From: Neocallimastix lanati (nom. inval.)
Lineage: Eukaryota; Neocallimastigomycota; Neocallimastigomycetes; Neocallimastigales; Neocallimastigaceae
Assembly: GCA_016946835.1 (NCBI GenBank)
Contig: JACVTC010000043.1
Location: 415,001-452,500 of the forward strand
Direction of reading: 5' to 3'
Length of the DNA: 37,500 bases
In this document: in pieces, positions 1-12,310 of the stretch
How positions within the stretch are numbered: position 1 is the first letter of the stretch
Layout of the letters: the number at the start of each line of letters is the position of its first letter
Made by a program: the position numbers and the translations under genes
Notes under the pieces: generated by a model
The model's database searches: none
What the model was told of the DNA's origin: nothing
Seen by the model: the letters and a program-made list of their open reading frames with translations, nothing else

Positions 1-106
1 GTTCTTTTGTAATGAAATGTATTTTTTTATACAATATAATATTATTTAAAATTATTGAATATATATATCTAAATGAATATTTAATTTTAAAATAAATATT
101 ATTTAC

Positions 107-302
107 CAGGATGTGTACAAGGATGAACAATACCATTCATATCAAGATATAAATTATCATTTTCAAAGCCATTTGGATTTGGTTTCGATATGTCAACTGG
201 AATTTCAATTCCATCAACCACAGCAGGAGTTTCTTCTATTGCAGCTGATATTAATTTTGGATATTTATTAGTTAAATAACGAAATAAGGCTGGAACACCC
301 AT
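107..302 (-). CDS. xrn2: 5'-3' exoribonuclease Xrn2/Rat1, first exon (partial)
   Basis: The exon begins at the ATG on the minus strand at 302 and encodes 65 residues plus one base. The protein starts [10 protein letters not shown] and continues with [11 protein letters not shown] and [16 protein letters not shown]. These are the conserved N-terminal features of the XRN family, and the IPVDxSKPNPN insert is typical of the nuclear Xrn2/Rat1 branch rather than cytoplasmic Xrn1. The Asp in LYLDMNGI is one of the family's metal-binding catalytic acidic residues. The exon ends at a GTAAAT donor (106-105), and the intron runs off the left edge, so the rest of the gene (expected about 900 residues or more) is missing. 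Family role: degradation of 5'-monophosphate RNA in the nucleus, including pol II termination and rRNA 5'-end trimming. The gene is divergent from utp18 and shares the upstream spacer. Confidence 0.93.
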
Positions 303-1215
303 AATTAATACATTTATTTAAATTAAATTAATAAATAAATAAAAACTAAAAGTTTAATATAAATTTACGTTTAAAAATAAAAAGATAGAAAAGAAAAAAA
401 ATAAAAATTTTTTTTATAAATAATTTGAATCAAAAATATTGCTTTTAAAGAATTATATTAATTCTTTTTTTTTCATTTTAATCTCTATATTATTTTTATT
501 TTTAATATATATATATACATAAAAAAAAAAAAAAAAAAAAAAAATTAAAAAAAAAAAATAAGAGATTTTTATAGCAAAAAGTTTTGTAAAATATGTTAAT
601 GTATTATATGTATATGATTTAAATATATTTATAATTTATATTAAAATATAAAAACTTAATATTATAAATAAAAAAAAAATAAATAAATAATTTTTCACAT
701 TAATTTAAAAATAAAATTAAATAATAATTATAAATATGAAAATGATCCATTTTTAATATTTTCAAATAGTTGAAAATTTAAATAGCCAATAATATCCAAT
801 ACATTAAAATAAATAAATATTAATTTTTATTGGTGAATTTAATCAATTCTATTACATTTCCATATTTATGTATTTTCATGTAGGATTTTGGTTTTTATCC
901 AATCATATTTTCATTTTTTACATTTATATATATATTTTTAAAAAAAATAAAATGAAATGAAATAATAAAAACTTAATTATTAATAAATAATATGGATAAT
1001 TAATTATTTTAATTTAATGTATTTTATTTTATTTTTATTTTATTTTTTTTATATATGAAAAAATATTAAATTAATTGAAAATTAGAAATCATTTAAATTC
1101 CTTTTTATTTTTGCTTTTTGCATTTCTTTAATTTTCTTTTTATAATAGAGTCGTAATTTATTTTATATTATATTATATATTTTTTTATCATAATAATATC
1201 AATTAATTATACAAA
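303..1215. promoter_or_regulatory. Divergent intergenic spacer between xrn2 and utp18
   Basis: About 0.9 kb of A/T sequence with no coding potential separates two divergent genes, so it must hold both promoters. Poly-A (523-544) and several T runs are present. A short patch near 770-910 is slightly richer in GC and contains an inverted pair GCCAATAA / TTATTGG (783-833). I cannot identify a specific binding site. Confidence 0.5.
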
Positions 1216-2634
1216 ATGGAAAATATTATGATTGACTCAGCAAATGCTGACCTTAAAAAGAAAAAAGTTAGCAAAAAGGAAAAGGAAAGATTATTGAAAG
1301 AAGAAGAAATGAATGCTTTTGTAGAAGAAGAAACAGAAAAAATTTCAAAAGATAAAAAAGAAATGGAACTTGAAACTATGATTTTTGGTGGTGATGATGA
1401 ACGTATTAAAAATACTTTAGATTTTATTGGTCATGAATTCAGTGATGATGAAGCTGAGAAATTTGCAAAAATTTATGAATTTAGTGATGAAGACAATGAT
1501 GAAATTTTTGGAAACAATGTAAATGTCATAATATAATTAAAATAATTTGATAATAATTACAATAATAACACATAAAATTCAATTATTAAAACACATAAAA
1601 ATAAAATAAAATAATATAAAATAAAATAGAAATAAGAAATTATAATTTATTATATATCAAAATTAATTTCAAAATTTCAAGAATTTCAAATTTTAAAATT
1701 ATTTATATATAACTGAAATTTTAATTGTATTATTATATCTTTACTAATTTATATATATAAATGTAAATTTCTATTTCTTTTAATATCATAAGGATATTAT
1801 TATCGATACGAATAAATACACTTCACTTGATTTTGAAGGTATTTCAGTGATTTCATTATTCAATTGTTAAATTCCATTTTATTTATATATTCAACAACTA
1901 ATTATCATTGTATAATATTTTATATTACCTTTGAATAAAAGAACTTGAAGAAGGAGTTAAGGGAGAAGATGGAATGGAAGTTGATAATGAAAAACAAAAA
2001 ATAGAAATGACGCCAGCATGGATTGATGATGATGATGATACTCTTGAAATTAATTTAACTTCAATTAATCGTACTAAGAAATTACGTGAAACAGAACAAG
2101 AAATTACATTAAGTGGTACTGAATATGAAAAGCGTTTAAGAAAACAGTAATAGATTATTAATTTAAAATATAAAAAATAAAAATAAAGTAAATAATTTAT
2201 AAAGTATTGACTTTTATATAATTAATATAATATTATTATATATATATATATTTTATTAAAAATAAAATAAAAAAATAAAAATAAAAAAAAAAAAAAAAAA
2301 AAAAAAAAATATGAATGATAATTATTAAAGATTTGAAAAAGTTTATAGAAGACCTATTTGGGCTTACATTAAAGCTGAATCTCAAAATCTCGGATTAGAC
2401 AAAGAAGAACAATTTTCATTCTTTAAAGCATCAAATGATATTGTTAATGAAAATTTTTCCACAAAACTTTTATCACCAGATAAAATTGATATTCTTCGTG
2501 TTCATGATGCTAATCAAGAAGAATATTCACAAGTAATTATTTAATTTTTAGTTTGTTTCGTTATTAATATATAATTTTTATTTAAGTGTTATAGAAAAAT
2601 TGTTTGACAATAATTAATTAATAATTTCAATTAA

Positions 2635-2676
<42 letters not shown>

Positions 2677-4226
2677 CTTTATTAAATATTAATAGGCTGT
2701 TATTCAAAATGTCTCATTCCATCCAAATGGTCAAGTATTAATGACTTCAGGTTTTGATAAGACTTTAAGATTATTCCAAGTAAGTAAAAAAATAAAAATT
2801 AGATTAATTTTTTTTATTCCTAACAAATTATTATTCTAAAAATATTTTATAATATATATATTATTTATTATTTATTTATTTATTTATATTATTTTTTATT
2901 TTTTATTTTTATTTTTATTTTTATTCATATTTTTTTTTTTTTTATTTTGAAATTAAATAAATTTTTAGGTTGATGGTAAAATAAATAAGAAAATTCAAAG
3001 TGTTCATTTCCAAGATATGCCTATATATAGTGCCAATTTTTTCCCAGATGGTCAAGAAGTTATTGTTACTGGTAGAAGATGCTTTTTCTACATATATGAT
3101 TTAAATGGGGGTGAAATAACAAAGATTCAAGGAGTTAAAGGTCATGATGATAAGAGTTATGAAAGATGTAAAGTTTCACCTTGTAATAATTATATAGCAT
3201 TCCTTGGAACCAATGGTTATATAATTTTACTTTCAAGAAAAACGAAACAATGGATTGCTGATCTTAAAATTAACAAAACTGTTAGAGATATTGATTTTTC
3301 AAATGATGGACAATATATATATGCAATAGGAGGTAAAATCCTAATCACAAGTTTATCATATATAAATTATTATTAATTAATTGATTAATAAATTTTCCTT
3401 TTATGATAATATATTTAAAATTTTTATTTATTTATTTATTTATTTATTAATTTATTAATTTATTCATTCATTTATTTTTTATTTTTATTTTTATCTTTAT
3501 CTTTATTTTATTTTATTTTATTATTATTTTTTTTTTTTTTATTTTTATCTATATATCTATTCTATTTTCATTTAAAATTTATCTAGTTGATGGTGAAGTA
3601 TACCAATGGGATATAGGAAGTAGATCATGTATTCATAGATTTTCTGATGAAGGTGCTGTTAAATCAACTACTATTTGTGCTTCAAGAAATGGAGAATACT
3701 TTGCTACTGGGTAATTAATTAATTATTTTTCTTTAATCATGAAATAAATTTATACATATATATTTTTTATATTACTATGCTTAATATTAATAATAATATT
3801 AACTTCTTCTATATATATATATATTTTTCTATTTTAATTTTTATTATTTTATTTCATTCCTTTATATTTATATATAAATAATCATACAGTTCCAATACTG
3901 GTGTTGTCAATATATATAATAATGATTGTTTAACCGAAACAAAACCAATTCCACAAAAATCTATATTAAATTTGACCACTTCTATTCATAATATGAAATT
4001 TAATTCAGATTCACAGTTATTAGCAATATCCAGTCATTCCAAGAAAGATCAATTCAAGTTAATTCATTTACCAACCATGCGTGTATTCCCAAACTGGCCA
4101 ACCTCCACCACACCATTAAGTTATGTCAGTTCTTTTGACTTTTCACCTAATAGTGGATATTTAGCTATTGGTAATGATAAAGGAAAGGTTCTTTTATACC
4201 GTCTTGGAAGTTACCCAAGAGCATAG
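1216..4226 (+). CDS. utp18: Utp18 homologue, WD-repeat U3 snoRNP / SSU processome protein
   Basis: Eight exons can be joined in a consistent phase with GT..AG introns: 1216-1518, 1793-1838, 1942-2146, 2331-2532, 2696-2779, 2969-3332, 3587-3710 and 3890-4226. Together they give 554 residues, close to the usual length of Utp18 (human WDR50 about 556). The N-terminal third is charged (KKKKVSKKEKERLLKEEE, then acidic DDDDD). It is followed by the family stretch EYEKRLRKQFEKVY..PIWA and by WD repeats such as VSFHPNGQVLMTSGFDKTLR and FDFSPNSGYLAIGNDKGKV near the C-terminus. Utp18 is a nucleolar subunit of the U3 snoRNP needed for early cleavages of pre-18S rRNA; in yeast its N-terminus carries a docking motif for the exosome helicase Mtr4, which I did not locate here. 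Introns are 73-274 bp and almost pure A/T, and one holds an ATT microsatellite (2636-2672). The start has an A-rich context (ACAAAATGG). Confidence 0.93.
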
Positions 4227-4231
4227 AAAAT

Positions 4232-4432
4232 ATAAAAATTATAGAAATTATAGAAATTATAGAAATTATAGAAATTATAGAAATTATAAATTATAGAAAT
4301 TATAGAAATTATAGAAATTATAAATTATAGAAATTATAGAAATTATAGAAATTATAGAAATTATAGAAATTATAAATTATAGAAATATAGAATTATAGAA
4401 ATATAGAATTATAGAAATATATAGAAATATAT
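4232..4432. repeat. Tandem 9-10 bp repeat (ATAGAAATT) after utp18
   Basis: About twenty copies of ATAGAAATT with single-base slips start a few bases after the utp18 stop codon, so they probably lie in the 3' UTR or just beyond it. Confidence 0.9.
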
Positions 4433-5303
4433 ATTAATAAATACAATTCGTTTGATCATGATTTAAATTTAAATGGGAAATCAAATGAATAATAAAAAAC
4501 ATCAACTTTCTTACTATATATATATATATATATAAGCATATAAACTAACAAATAAATCATTAAAATTATTTAATTTTATCTTACAATGTTTTTAAATTGT
4601 TTAAATTGATTATTGATTTTTTTTTTTTTTTTTGGATTTAAGTCATAATAAATAATATAATTTTTTTTTTTTTTTTTTTTTAGACAGGGAAGAGGATAAA
4701 TAATATAATAAAAAAAATATATATTTAAAAAAAAAAAAAATTATAATAATGAAATTAAATGGACTTTTAAAATATTTAATAATGAACTTTTTTTTTTTTT
4801 TTTTTGTCAATATAATATCAATTAAAAATAAAATTACTTCTTTTTTTTTTTTTTTTAAATGTTTTAAATAATTTTATTTATTTATAATTTTTATTGTTTG
4901 CTTCTTTTTTTTTTTTATATATATACAAAAGTATTTTGAAATATTTTAAAATTTATATTATAAATTATATGTTATATATAAATATTGATAAAATTAATCA
5001 TAAATTTACTTCCTATCTAATAATATATAATAGTATTAATTATTTATATTATTACTATATTATTATTATTATTATTATTTTTATGATAAATGAAAGTAAT
5101 ATAATTTTATCAAAAGTTTAAAAAAAAAAAAAAAAAAAAAAAATTATTATTTTAGATTTATCTCAAATAAATCATTTTTACATTTTTTTTTTTTTTTTTT
5201 TTTTTTTGATTTTGATTTTGATTTTGAATTTGAATTTTATAATTCATAATAATTACAATATTTATAACAATAGATTTAATAATTAATTTTTTAAATATAT
5301 TTT

Positions 5304-5340
<37 letters not shown>

Positions 5341-5403
5341 ATAATATTAAATAAAATAAATTATAAAATGCTTAGTAACAAATTATAACATTTAAAATTT
5401 TAT
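4433..5403. other. Intergenic A/T DNA between convergent genes
   Basis: The spacer between the ends of utp18 and the cellulose-binding protein gene contains many T and A runs and no plausible gene. One non-simple motif, TAGACAGGGAAGAGGATA at 4681-4698 after a T run, recurs inverted at 10320-10337. Confidence 0.7.
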
Positions 5404-7607
5404 CTAATCCATAATCAATACACATTGGAAGTAGAATGGATTTTGGTATTGACATCTGAAACCTTCTTCACAGCATGGTGATTCATCTGGATATCTTAAA
5501 CCACCACAAGGATAATATCCCTTGGTGACACTAGTACAAACTTCTGGTGTTGGAATATAAATAACAGAAGTCGTAGTGGTAGTAGTAGTGGTAGTAGTAG
5601 TGGTAGTAGTAGTTTCCGGTTCAGCAGGTTTAGTGTATATGGCTACAGATGTGGTACTTGGTACATCATCCTTTGCAGTAGTTGTAGTAGAAATATTTAT
5701 ATCATATGGAACGCAGACAAAAGTATATTGATTATTACTTTCACATCTAAAACCTTCTTCACAGCATGGCGAAGCATCAGGGTAGTACAAACCGCCACAT
5801 GGATGATAACCTTTTGTAATACTAGTACATACATCTGGAGTTGGAATAATTGTTGAAACAATTACTGTTGTAAGTACAGTAGAACTTGGTTTAACCGTAG
5901 TTAATTCATAAGTTGTGGTTGGTTCAGTAGTAGTAGTAGTAGTGGTAGTAGTAGTGGTTGTGGTTGTGGTCGTAGTAGTAGTAGTAGTAGTAGTAGTGGT
6001 TGTTGGTTCTATCGTAGATGTGAGGGTAGTTGGTTCAACGTCAGTAGAAGTAGTTGTATTTTCAAATGGATTACGGTCTGGAACACATATTAATCTAAAT
6101 ATATTACCTTCACATCTAAATCCCTTTTCACAGCATGGGGATGCATATGGATGCATAAATCCTCCACATGGATGATATCTTGGAGTTATAATACCGCCAC
6201 AATTATTTGGTAATGGATCTGGAGTAGGAACAATAGCAATAGTAGTAGTAGTTGTCTCAACTACAATAGTTGGTTCAGCAGTTGTAGTCGATTCAACTTC
6301 AGTAGTTGGTTCAATAGTTGTAGTTGATTCAACTTCAGTAGTTGATTCAACTTCAGCAGTTGGTTCAACTTCAGTAGTTGGTTCAACAGTAGTAGATGAT
6401 TTAACAACAATAGTACTTGTATTATTTACTGATGGATCATCATTTGGAACACAAACAGAAACATACTCATTGTTGTATCGGCAAGTAAATCCTTCTTCAC
6501 AACATGGAGAAGCATCTGGGAATAATGAACCACCACATGGATAAAAGCCTGGTGTAAGTTTAGTACATTCATTTGGTTCTGGAATTAAAGTTGAAGTGTT
6601 AGATGTATTAGTAGTAGTGATTGATTCAAGGATACTTGTAGTAGTTTCCTCAACAACAGATGGCTCAATTACTACTGAGGTTGAACTAATTTCAGAAACA
6701 GTAGATAGCTTAACAGTACTAGTTTTAGAACTTTTTTTAGATCTTTTTTTAGTACTTGTCTTTTTAGTACTTGTCTTTTTTGAACTTGATCTTTTAGTAC
6801 TAGTTTTTTTAGTTCTTGCTTTTTTAGTAGTTGTTGTTGTAGTTGTAGTTGTTGTTGTAGTTGTAGTTGTTGTTGTAGTTGTAGTTGTTGTTGTAGTTGT
6901 AGTTGTTGTAGTTGTTGTAGTTGTTGAAGTTGTTGTTGTCGTCGTAGTTGTTGTAGAACTTTTTGTTGTACTACTTTTTGTTTTATTATCATCATCAGAG
7001 GATTCACAGCTATATGGAATGGAACACCATTCACCATTTTCATAACCCCATTTTTCAGAATCAACATATTTTACCTTACAACCTTGACAACAATTGTACT
7101 TTCCATACTTTGGACAACGTTGAAGATCAGTAATACCACACCAATTATTGTTTTCAACACCCCATTCATTTCCATTTTTAGAAACATGTTTAACTTTGGT
7201 TGTTTTCTTTTGGCAACATGGATATCCTTCTTCTATAGACCAACATGCTTCTTCATTAGCAGCTGGCGTTTGTAAGGCAGCAGTTGTAGTAATTGTTGTA
7301 ACTGTTTCATCTGGAACACAAATAGCTAATTTCTCATTATGGAATTCACACTTGAAACCTTGTTCACAACATGGCGAAGCATCTGGGAAGTTAGTACCTC
7401 CACATGGATTATAGCCTGGTGTGTAGCTTGTACAAACATCAGGTAATGGAATAGTTTCGTATTCTTTTCTTTTGATTACAAAAGCTAAAGTACTACTTAA
7501 ACCTTTTTATTAAATAATAAATAATTAATTAAAATATTACATTATATTTATGATTTTATATAGTATAATAATAAATACATACAGGTTAAAATTAAAAACT
7601 TTCTCAT
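5404..7607 (-). CDS. Secreted multi-module cellulose-binding protein (five CBM1-like, two CBM10/dockerin-like modules)
   Basis: Exon 1 (7583-7607) gives MRKFLILT, and the intron 7503-7582 has GT..AG ends. Exon 2 (5404-7502) is open to a TAG, giving 707 residues. Residues 1-16 form a signal peptide. CBM1-like modules lie at about 32-71, 322-360, 443-481, 567-607 and 664-702. Each has CGG...P(Y/F)..SPCCE.GF.C...C; the last ends YQNPFYFQC, very like the fungal CBM1 end N-x-Y-Y-x-Q-C, but all carry an extra Cys pair. Two modules at 95-131 and 138-169 (CWSIEEGYPCC...WGVENNNWCGI; CC..CKVKYVD..KWGYENGEWCSI) match CBM10, the fungal dockerin fold. Linkers are Thr-rich, with a Lys-rich stretch at 235-269. 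No catalytic domain is visible. I infer an extracellular or cell-wall protein binding the cellulose of stalk, spore coat or sheath. Alternatively it could bind a protein partner through the dockerin-like modules. The fold assignment rests on motifs only. Confidence 0.85.
6840..6911. repeat. 18-bp minisatellite encoding polythreonine
   Basis: On the minus strand an 18-bp unit (ACAACTACAACAACAACT) repeats at least three times without error inside the Thr linker after the second CBM10-like module. Similar Thr runs near 5930-6000 and 5574-5615 use other codon orders. Confidence 0.8.
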
Positions 7608-8890
7608 CTTTTTCTTTTTTTTTTTTTGTTTTAAATAATTATAAAATCTAATGCGTTTGTAATTAATTACTTCTTTATTATTTTATTTATAATATTTCTT
7701 ATATTTTATTATTTTATTTCATATAATATATATATTTTTTTACTATTAATATTTTTTTATTATTATTATCCAAATATTATGAAATAATAATAGATATCTA
7801 CAATAATTTTCCTTTTTTAAATTAATTATATACAATATATTTAATAGTAAAAAAAAAAAATTTTTTAATTAATTTATTAATTTTTTATTTATTACTTTTG
7901 TTTTTTCCTTTTTTTTTTTTTCTGTCAAAAAAAAAAAAAAATTAATTTTCTTTTATTTTTTTAACATTATAAATAAGGGGAAATTCCTCATTTTTATATA
8001 AAACATTCTTTAATTAAATTTACTTTAAAAAAAACTTTAAAAATTAATTACATAATTAAATATTAATTTTACTTAGCTTTATCATTTTATTATTAATTTG
8101 TTTATTTCTTTTTTTTTATATATTTTTATATTGATGCAACAGAATATATCATACTTTATGTATACAATAAAATTTTCAAATATATAATTTATCTTAATCT
8201 TTTAAGTACACAAAGAAAATATATAAAAAAAATTTATTTAGAATAATTATTGTATAACTTCAAAATTTTAATTTCTATTATTTATTTATTTTATTTTTTT
8301 TTTTTTTTTTTTTTTGGATAATTCATTTTAAAATAAATTTTTTTTTTAAAATTTATTAATAATAATTAATCATTTTTAATATATTAATTAAAACTTTATT
8401 ACATAATAAATTTTATGACAGAAAATCTTAAATTTTCATTCATTAAAAAATTTCCATATATTAAAATTTTTAATACATTTTTAATAATATAAATATTTTT
8501 AACATTGTTCATTTTATTTTAAAATATACAAAAATTAAATATATATATAAAAAAAAAAAAAAAAAAAAGAAATATTTTAAATTATTTTTATTTATTATTT
8601 TGTTCCGCAAATGCTTTTATTATTTTATTATTGTTTTTTTAAAAAAAAATTGCTATATAACAGATATAGGCGTTATTTAATCTATATAAATAAAAAATAA
8701 AAAATAAATCAATAGATTTAATATTTTGTCCATTTATTTATTCATTTTTACTTTATTTTATTAATTAAATTTCCAAATTAAAATTATTATATAAAAAATA
8801 TATACTAAAATTTATAAAAATAAAAATAAAATAAATATAAAGAAAAATCACACTATGACTTTTCTTACTTTGATCTATTAAATATAGAAT

Positions 8891-8926
<36 letters not shown>

Positions 8927-9554
8927 TTAAAGATTTTAAATACAATTAGTAATTATTTTTTTAAAAAATAATTTAATGTTCCCTATTTTAGTATTAATGT
9001 TGAATTTTTAATGACATCATTTTGTTATATTTAATATTTAATATACACATTAAAGGTTTATTAAATTAAAAATAATAATAATAAAACTAAATAATATCGA
9101 CAACAATACTAGTAAAATCTTTACAAATTAAATAATAATTAAATGATACATAAATAGATATATTACTTTTCTATAATTTTGTTAATAAAACGGAGTCCAA
9201 TAATCATAAATGTCTATAAATTAACTTTTTTAATTTTTTTTTATTTAATTTTAATTATAAAGCAGTTAATTAGTTTTTTAAGAATAATATAAACAAACAA
9301 GTCTAAAAATCTTTAGACAAAAAAAAATTATATTAATAATAAAATAGATCGATTTTTCATGTGGAATGAATAAATTTATATATATTTTCTTATTTTTTAT
9401 TTTTTCTTCTTTTTTTTTTCATACAGAAAAAATATAAAATAATTGAATAGAAATATAATAATCATGTGTGTTTTATATTTCAATATATTACTTACTATTA
9501 ATTATATTATTATTTATTATTCTATTATTCTATTATTTATTATTCTATTAATTA
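7608..9554. other. Upstream region of the cellulose-binding gene and intergenic A/T DNA
   Basis: No gene is visible. The part next to 7608 must hold the promoter of the minus-strand gene. The most obvious G/C patch is GGGGAAATTCCTC at 7977-7989, about 370 bp upstream, followed on the minus strand side by A/T boxes. It may be a factor site, but this is only inference from composition. Poly-A (8894-8925) and several T runs occur. Confidence 0.45.
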
Positions 9555-10039
9555 TTAATTATTATTTATTATTTATTATTTATTATTTATTATTTATTAT
9601 TTATTATTTATTATTTATTATTTATTATTTATTATTTATTATTTATTATTTATTATTTATTATTTATTATTTATTATTTATTATTTATTATTTATTATTT
9701 ATTATTTATTATTTATTATTTATTATTTATTATTTATTATTTATTATTTATTATTTATTATTTATTATTTATTATTTATTATTTATTATTTATTATTTAT
9801 TATTTATTATTTACTATTTATTATTATTTATTATTTATTATTTATTATTTATATTTATTATTTATTATTTATTATTTATTATTATTTATTATTTATTATT
9901 TATTATTTATTATTTATTATTTATTATTTATTATTTATTATTTATTATTTATTATTTATTATTTATTATTTATTATTTATTATTTATTATTTATTATTTA
10001 TTATTTATTATTTATTATTTATTATTTATTATTTATTAT
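9555..10039. repeat. Heptanucleotide satellite (TTATTTA)n
   Basis: About 485 bp of nearly perfect 7-bp units, roughly 69 copies, with a few interruptions (around 9812-9830, 9850 and 9882). Because 7 is not a multiple of 3, it reads open as a repeating Y-Y-L-L-F-I-I peptide, which is a by-product of the repeat and not a gene. Confidence 0.97.
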
Positions 10040-10177
10040 ATTTATTTATAATTATTGTTAATTTATTCTTTAAAAAATTTTAAAAAGTTTTATTAATGAA
10101 CAAAGTTTTAATAAAAAAAAAATATGTTGTTCTGAAATTTAAGTTTTTAAATTATGACTCCTTCAAATACATGTTTT

Positions 10178-10218
<41 letters not shown>

Positions 10219-10354
10219 GTAATGATGAAAATAAAAATAAAGATAAAGATATGTATCATCTTTAACAACTTCTCCCCTTGTTAAATTTATTAATTTTTTT
10301 TATCTGAAAATTAAATATGTATTCTCTTCCCTGTCTAAAAAAAAATCAATTTAC

Positions 10355-10449
<95 letters not shown>

Positions 10450-11751
10450 GTAATATATATATATTAATTGTAAATTCAATTTTTAAAATTCAATATAGAA
10501 TATTTATATATTATTCTTAATTATTTTTATTATTCATACTTATTCATCATTATTATATTCATAAAAAGGTTACATAAAGAAAATAAAATATGTTATATCA
10601 TTATATCATTAATATTGTATATCTGTTATTCTAATATTTTTTTAAAAAAAATAATAATAATAATAATAGAAAAGAAAAACTGAAAAAAATATTATTTGTT
10701 TCTATATTTTATTTGTATAGTGGAATATTAGCTATTTTTATATTAATGATTTATTTTCATTGTTTCAAATTATTTAATTTCTATAATAGAATTAATTATT
10801 TATGTATTTCATGTAACCAAAGTACACCAATAAAAATTCATTAATATTTTATATAACAAAAAGTTTATTTTATAATTTTTTTATTTTGAAAATCTTTTTC
10901 AAAATTATATTAATAGTAAATACAATTAGTAAATACTATTTATAATTATTACAAAAAAAATAATAATAAAAGTAAAAAATAAAAAATAAATTAAAATTAA
11001 AATTAAAAAAATTATAATATAAAAGAGTATTTTTTATTAAAAAAATGTATAAAAAAGAATAATACCAATTAAATTTTAATATAATATGAATCATTGTTTT
11101 TTTAATTATACTAGTTATATATTTATTATAATTCATGTTAACTTGAAATTAATTTTTTTTTTTTAAATATATTAATAATAAAGTAATTACATAGAACTTG
11201 AAATTATTTTTTTTTTAAATATTAATATGTTAATAATAAAGTAATTTAAAAGAACTTTTTAATACATATTAAATTTTTTACTTATAACCATAGTAATATT
11301 TAAAATAAAAATAATTAATAAAACCAGTAATAATAAATATATAATAGTATATATATATCCTATAGTATATATATATCCTATAGAGAGCTATTAATCAGTT
11401 TTCATAAGCATTATCTATTTAAATATATCAATTTATAAAATAAATTAATAATAGAAAATAAAAGATAAAAAATTTCAATAATATATTAATATATAATTGA
11501 AAAACAATTTACTTATTACTATTTTTATTTTTTTGTTGGAATGGAAAAAAATAAGTAAAAAAAAATCCAGAGAATTAAAGAAATATAAATTAAATATTTA
11601 AAAGAATTTTAAAAATCTGAATTATTCTAATAATAATTTGAATTATTAATGTTCTATATTTTCTTGGGTGAAATTTAGGAAAATATGTTAATTAATAAAC
11701 GGTAATAGGGAAAACAAATAACTTTTAAAATTTATACACTTGATTGTTAAC

Positions 11752-11784
<33 letters not shown>

Positions 11785-11840
11785 CATTATTATTAAAAAA
11801 TGCACCAAACTTATTTCATATAAAAAAAAAAAAAAAAAAA
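10040..11840. other. Intergenic A/T DNA with hairpin and microsatellite
   Basis: No gene is visible. It holds a poly-A block (10183-10215) followed by an inverted repeat AAGTTGT..GATGA / TCATC..ACAACTT (about 10215-10270), the inverted copy of the 4681 motif at 10320-10337, an ATT microsatellite and a duplicated AGTATATATATATCCTAT (11347-11384). Confidence 0.6.
10357..10449. repeat. (ATT)n microsatellite
   Basis: About thirty ATT units with one interruption near 10391. Confidence 0.95.
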
Positions 11841-12310
11841 AACCGAACCAGATTCTATCCTGGTTGAAAGTTTGTGGGCTGATATACATAAGGCTCCTGG
11901 TTCGATCCTGCTCTATGACCATTTTCCAGGTTTTCCTCATAAGAGGTTTTTACGGAATTTGGCGGTTAGGGTTACAGACAAGTATTTCCCATTATATATA
12001 TACTTTTATTCATATATACTATTATTCTAAATATCTTAGGTAATATAGACAAGATTACTGTCCTAACTGTGGGACGGAGAGGGTTGTGCAAGTACTGTCA
12101 TTTAATATATTTACATGGGAATTAACATCTGGGTATATGATTTGATGTATCCATGTAGATATATTCTACTTGATGATATAGATACTCTACTAAATTACAA
12201 TCTTTCTTACCTTTATAAAATTACTAAGTGACTAAGTATGTATATTAATGGGTTAGGTTATACTAGCTTTATATTCCCACAAAGGGCGAAACAACCCCGA
12301 AATAAAAATA
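11841..12310. other. GC-richer structured island, candidate pol III unit or old mobile element
   Basis: About 470 bp stand out from surrounding A/T DNA and have no open frame of note. On the plus strand there is a hairpin AACCAG / CTGGTT (11845-11865), an A-box-like TGGTTGAAAG (11861-11870) and a B-box-like GGTTCGATCC (11899-11908), spaced roughly as in a tRNA gene. No acceptor or T stem can be formed, so it is not a tRNA. Further inside are TACATGG / CCATGTA enclosing ACATC / GATGT (about 12111-12156), another stem. The end of the island is a G/C patch (12282-12300) followed by A/T. It could be a tRNA-derived SINE, another non-coding RNA or the remnant of an unrecognised element. Confidence 0.4.

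Noticed and set aside
5915-7045. Plus-strand polyvaline frames opposite the cellulose-binding gene
   Set aside because: They mirror the Thr codon runs of the real minus-strand gene and carry no domain.
6672-7067. A minus-strand Gln/Lys-rich frame starting at 7067
   Set aside because: It is a shifted frame of the Thr/Lys linker; the reading that includes the Cys-rich modules is continuous and explains the locus.
7977-7989. NF-kappaB-like site GGGGAAATTCC upstream of the cellulose-binding gene
   Set aside because: Such factors are not known to me in dictyostelids; a single palindromic patch is not enough for a factor assignment.
9443-10051. A 202-codon open frame of repeated YYLLFII
   Set aside because: It is only the translation of the (TTATTTA)n satellite, which is open in several frames.
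9555-10450. CRISPR-like array
   Set aside because: The repeats are contiguous microsatellites without unique spacers, and the genome is eukaryotic.
11861-11940. Possible tRNA around GGTTCGATCC
   Set aside because: The T stem and acceptor stem cannot be formed, so only promoter-like boxes remain.
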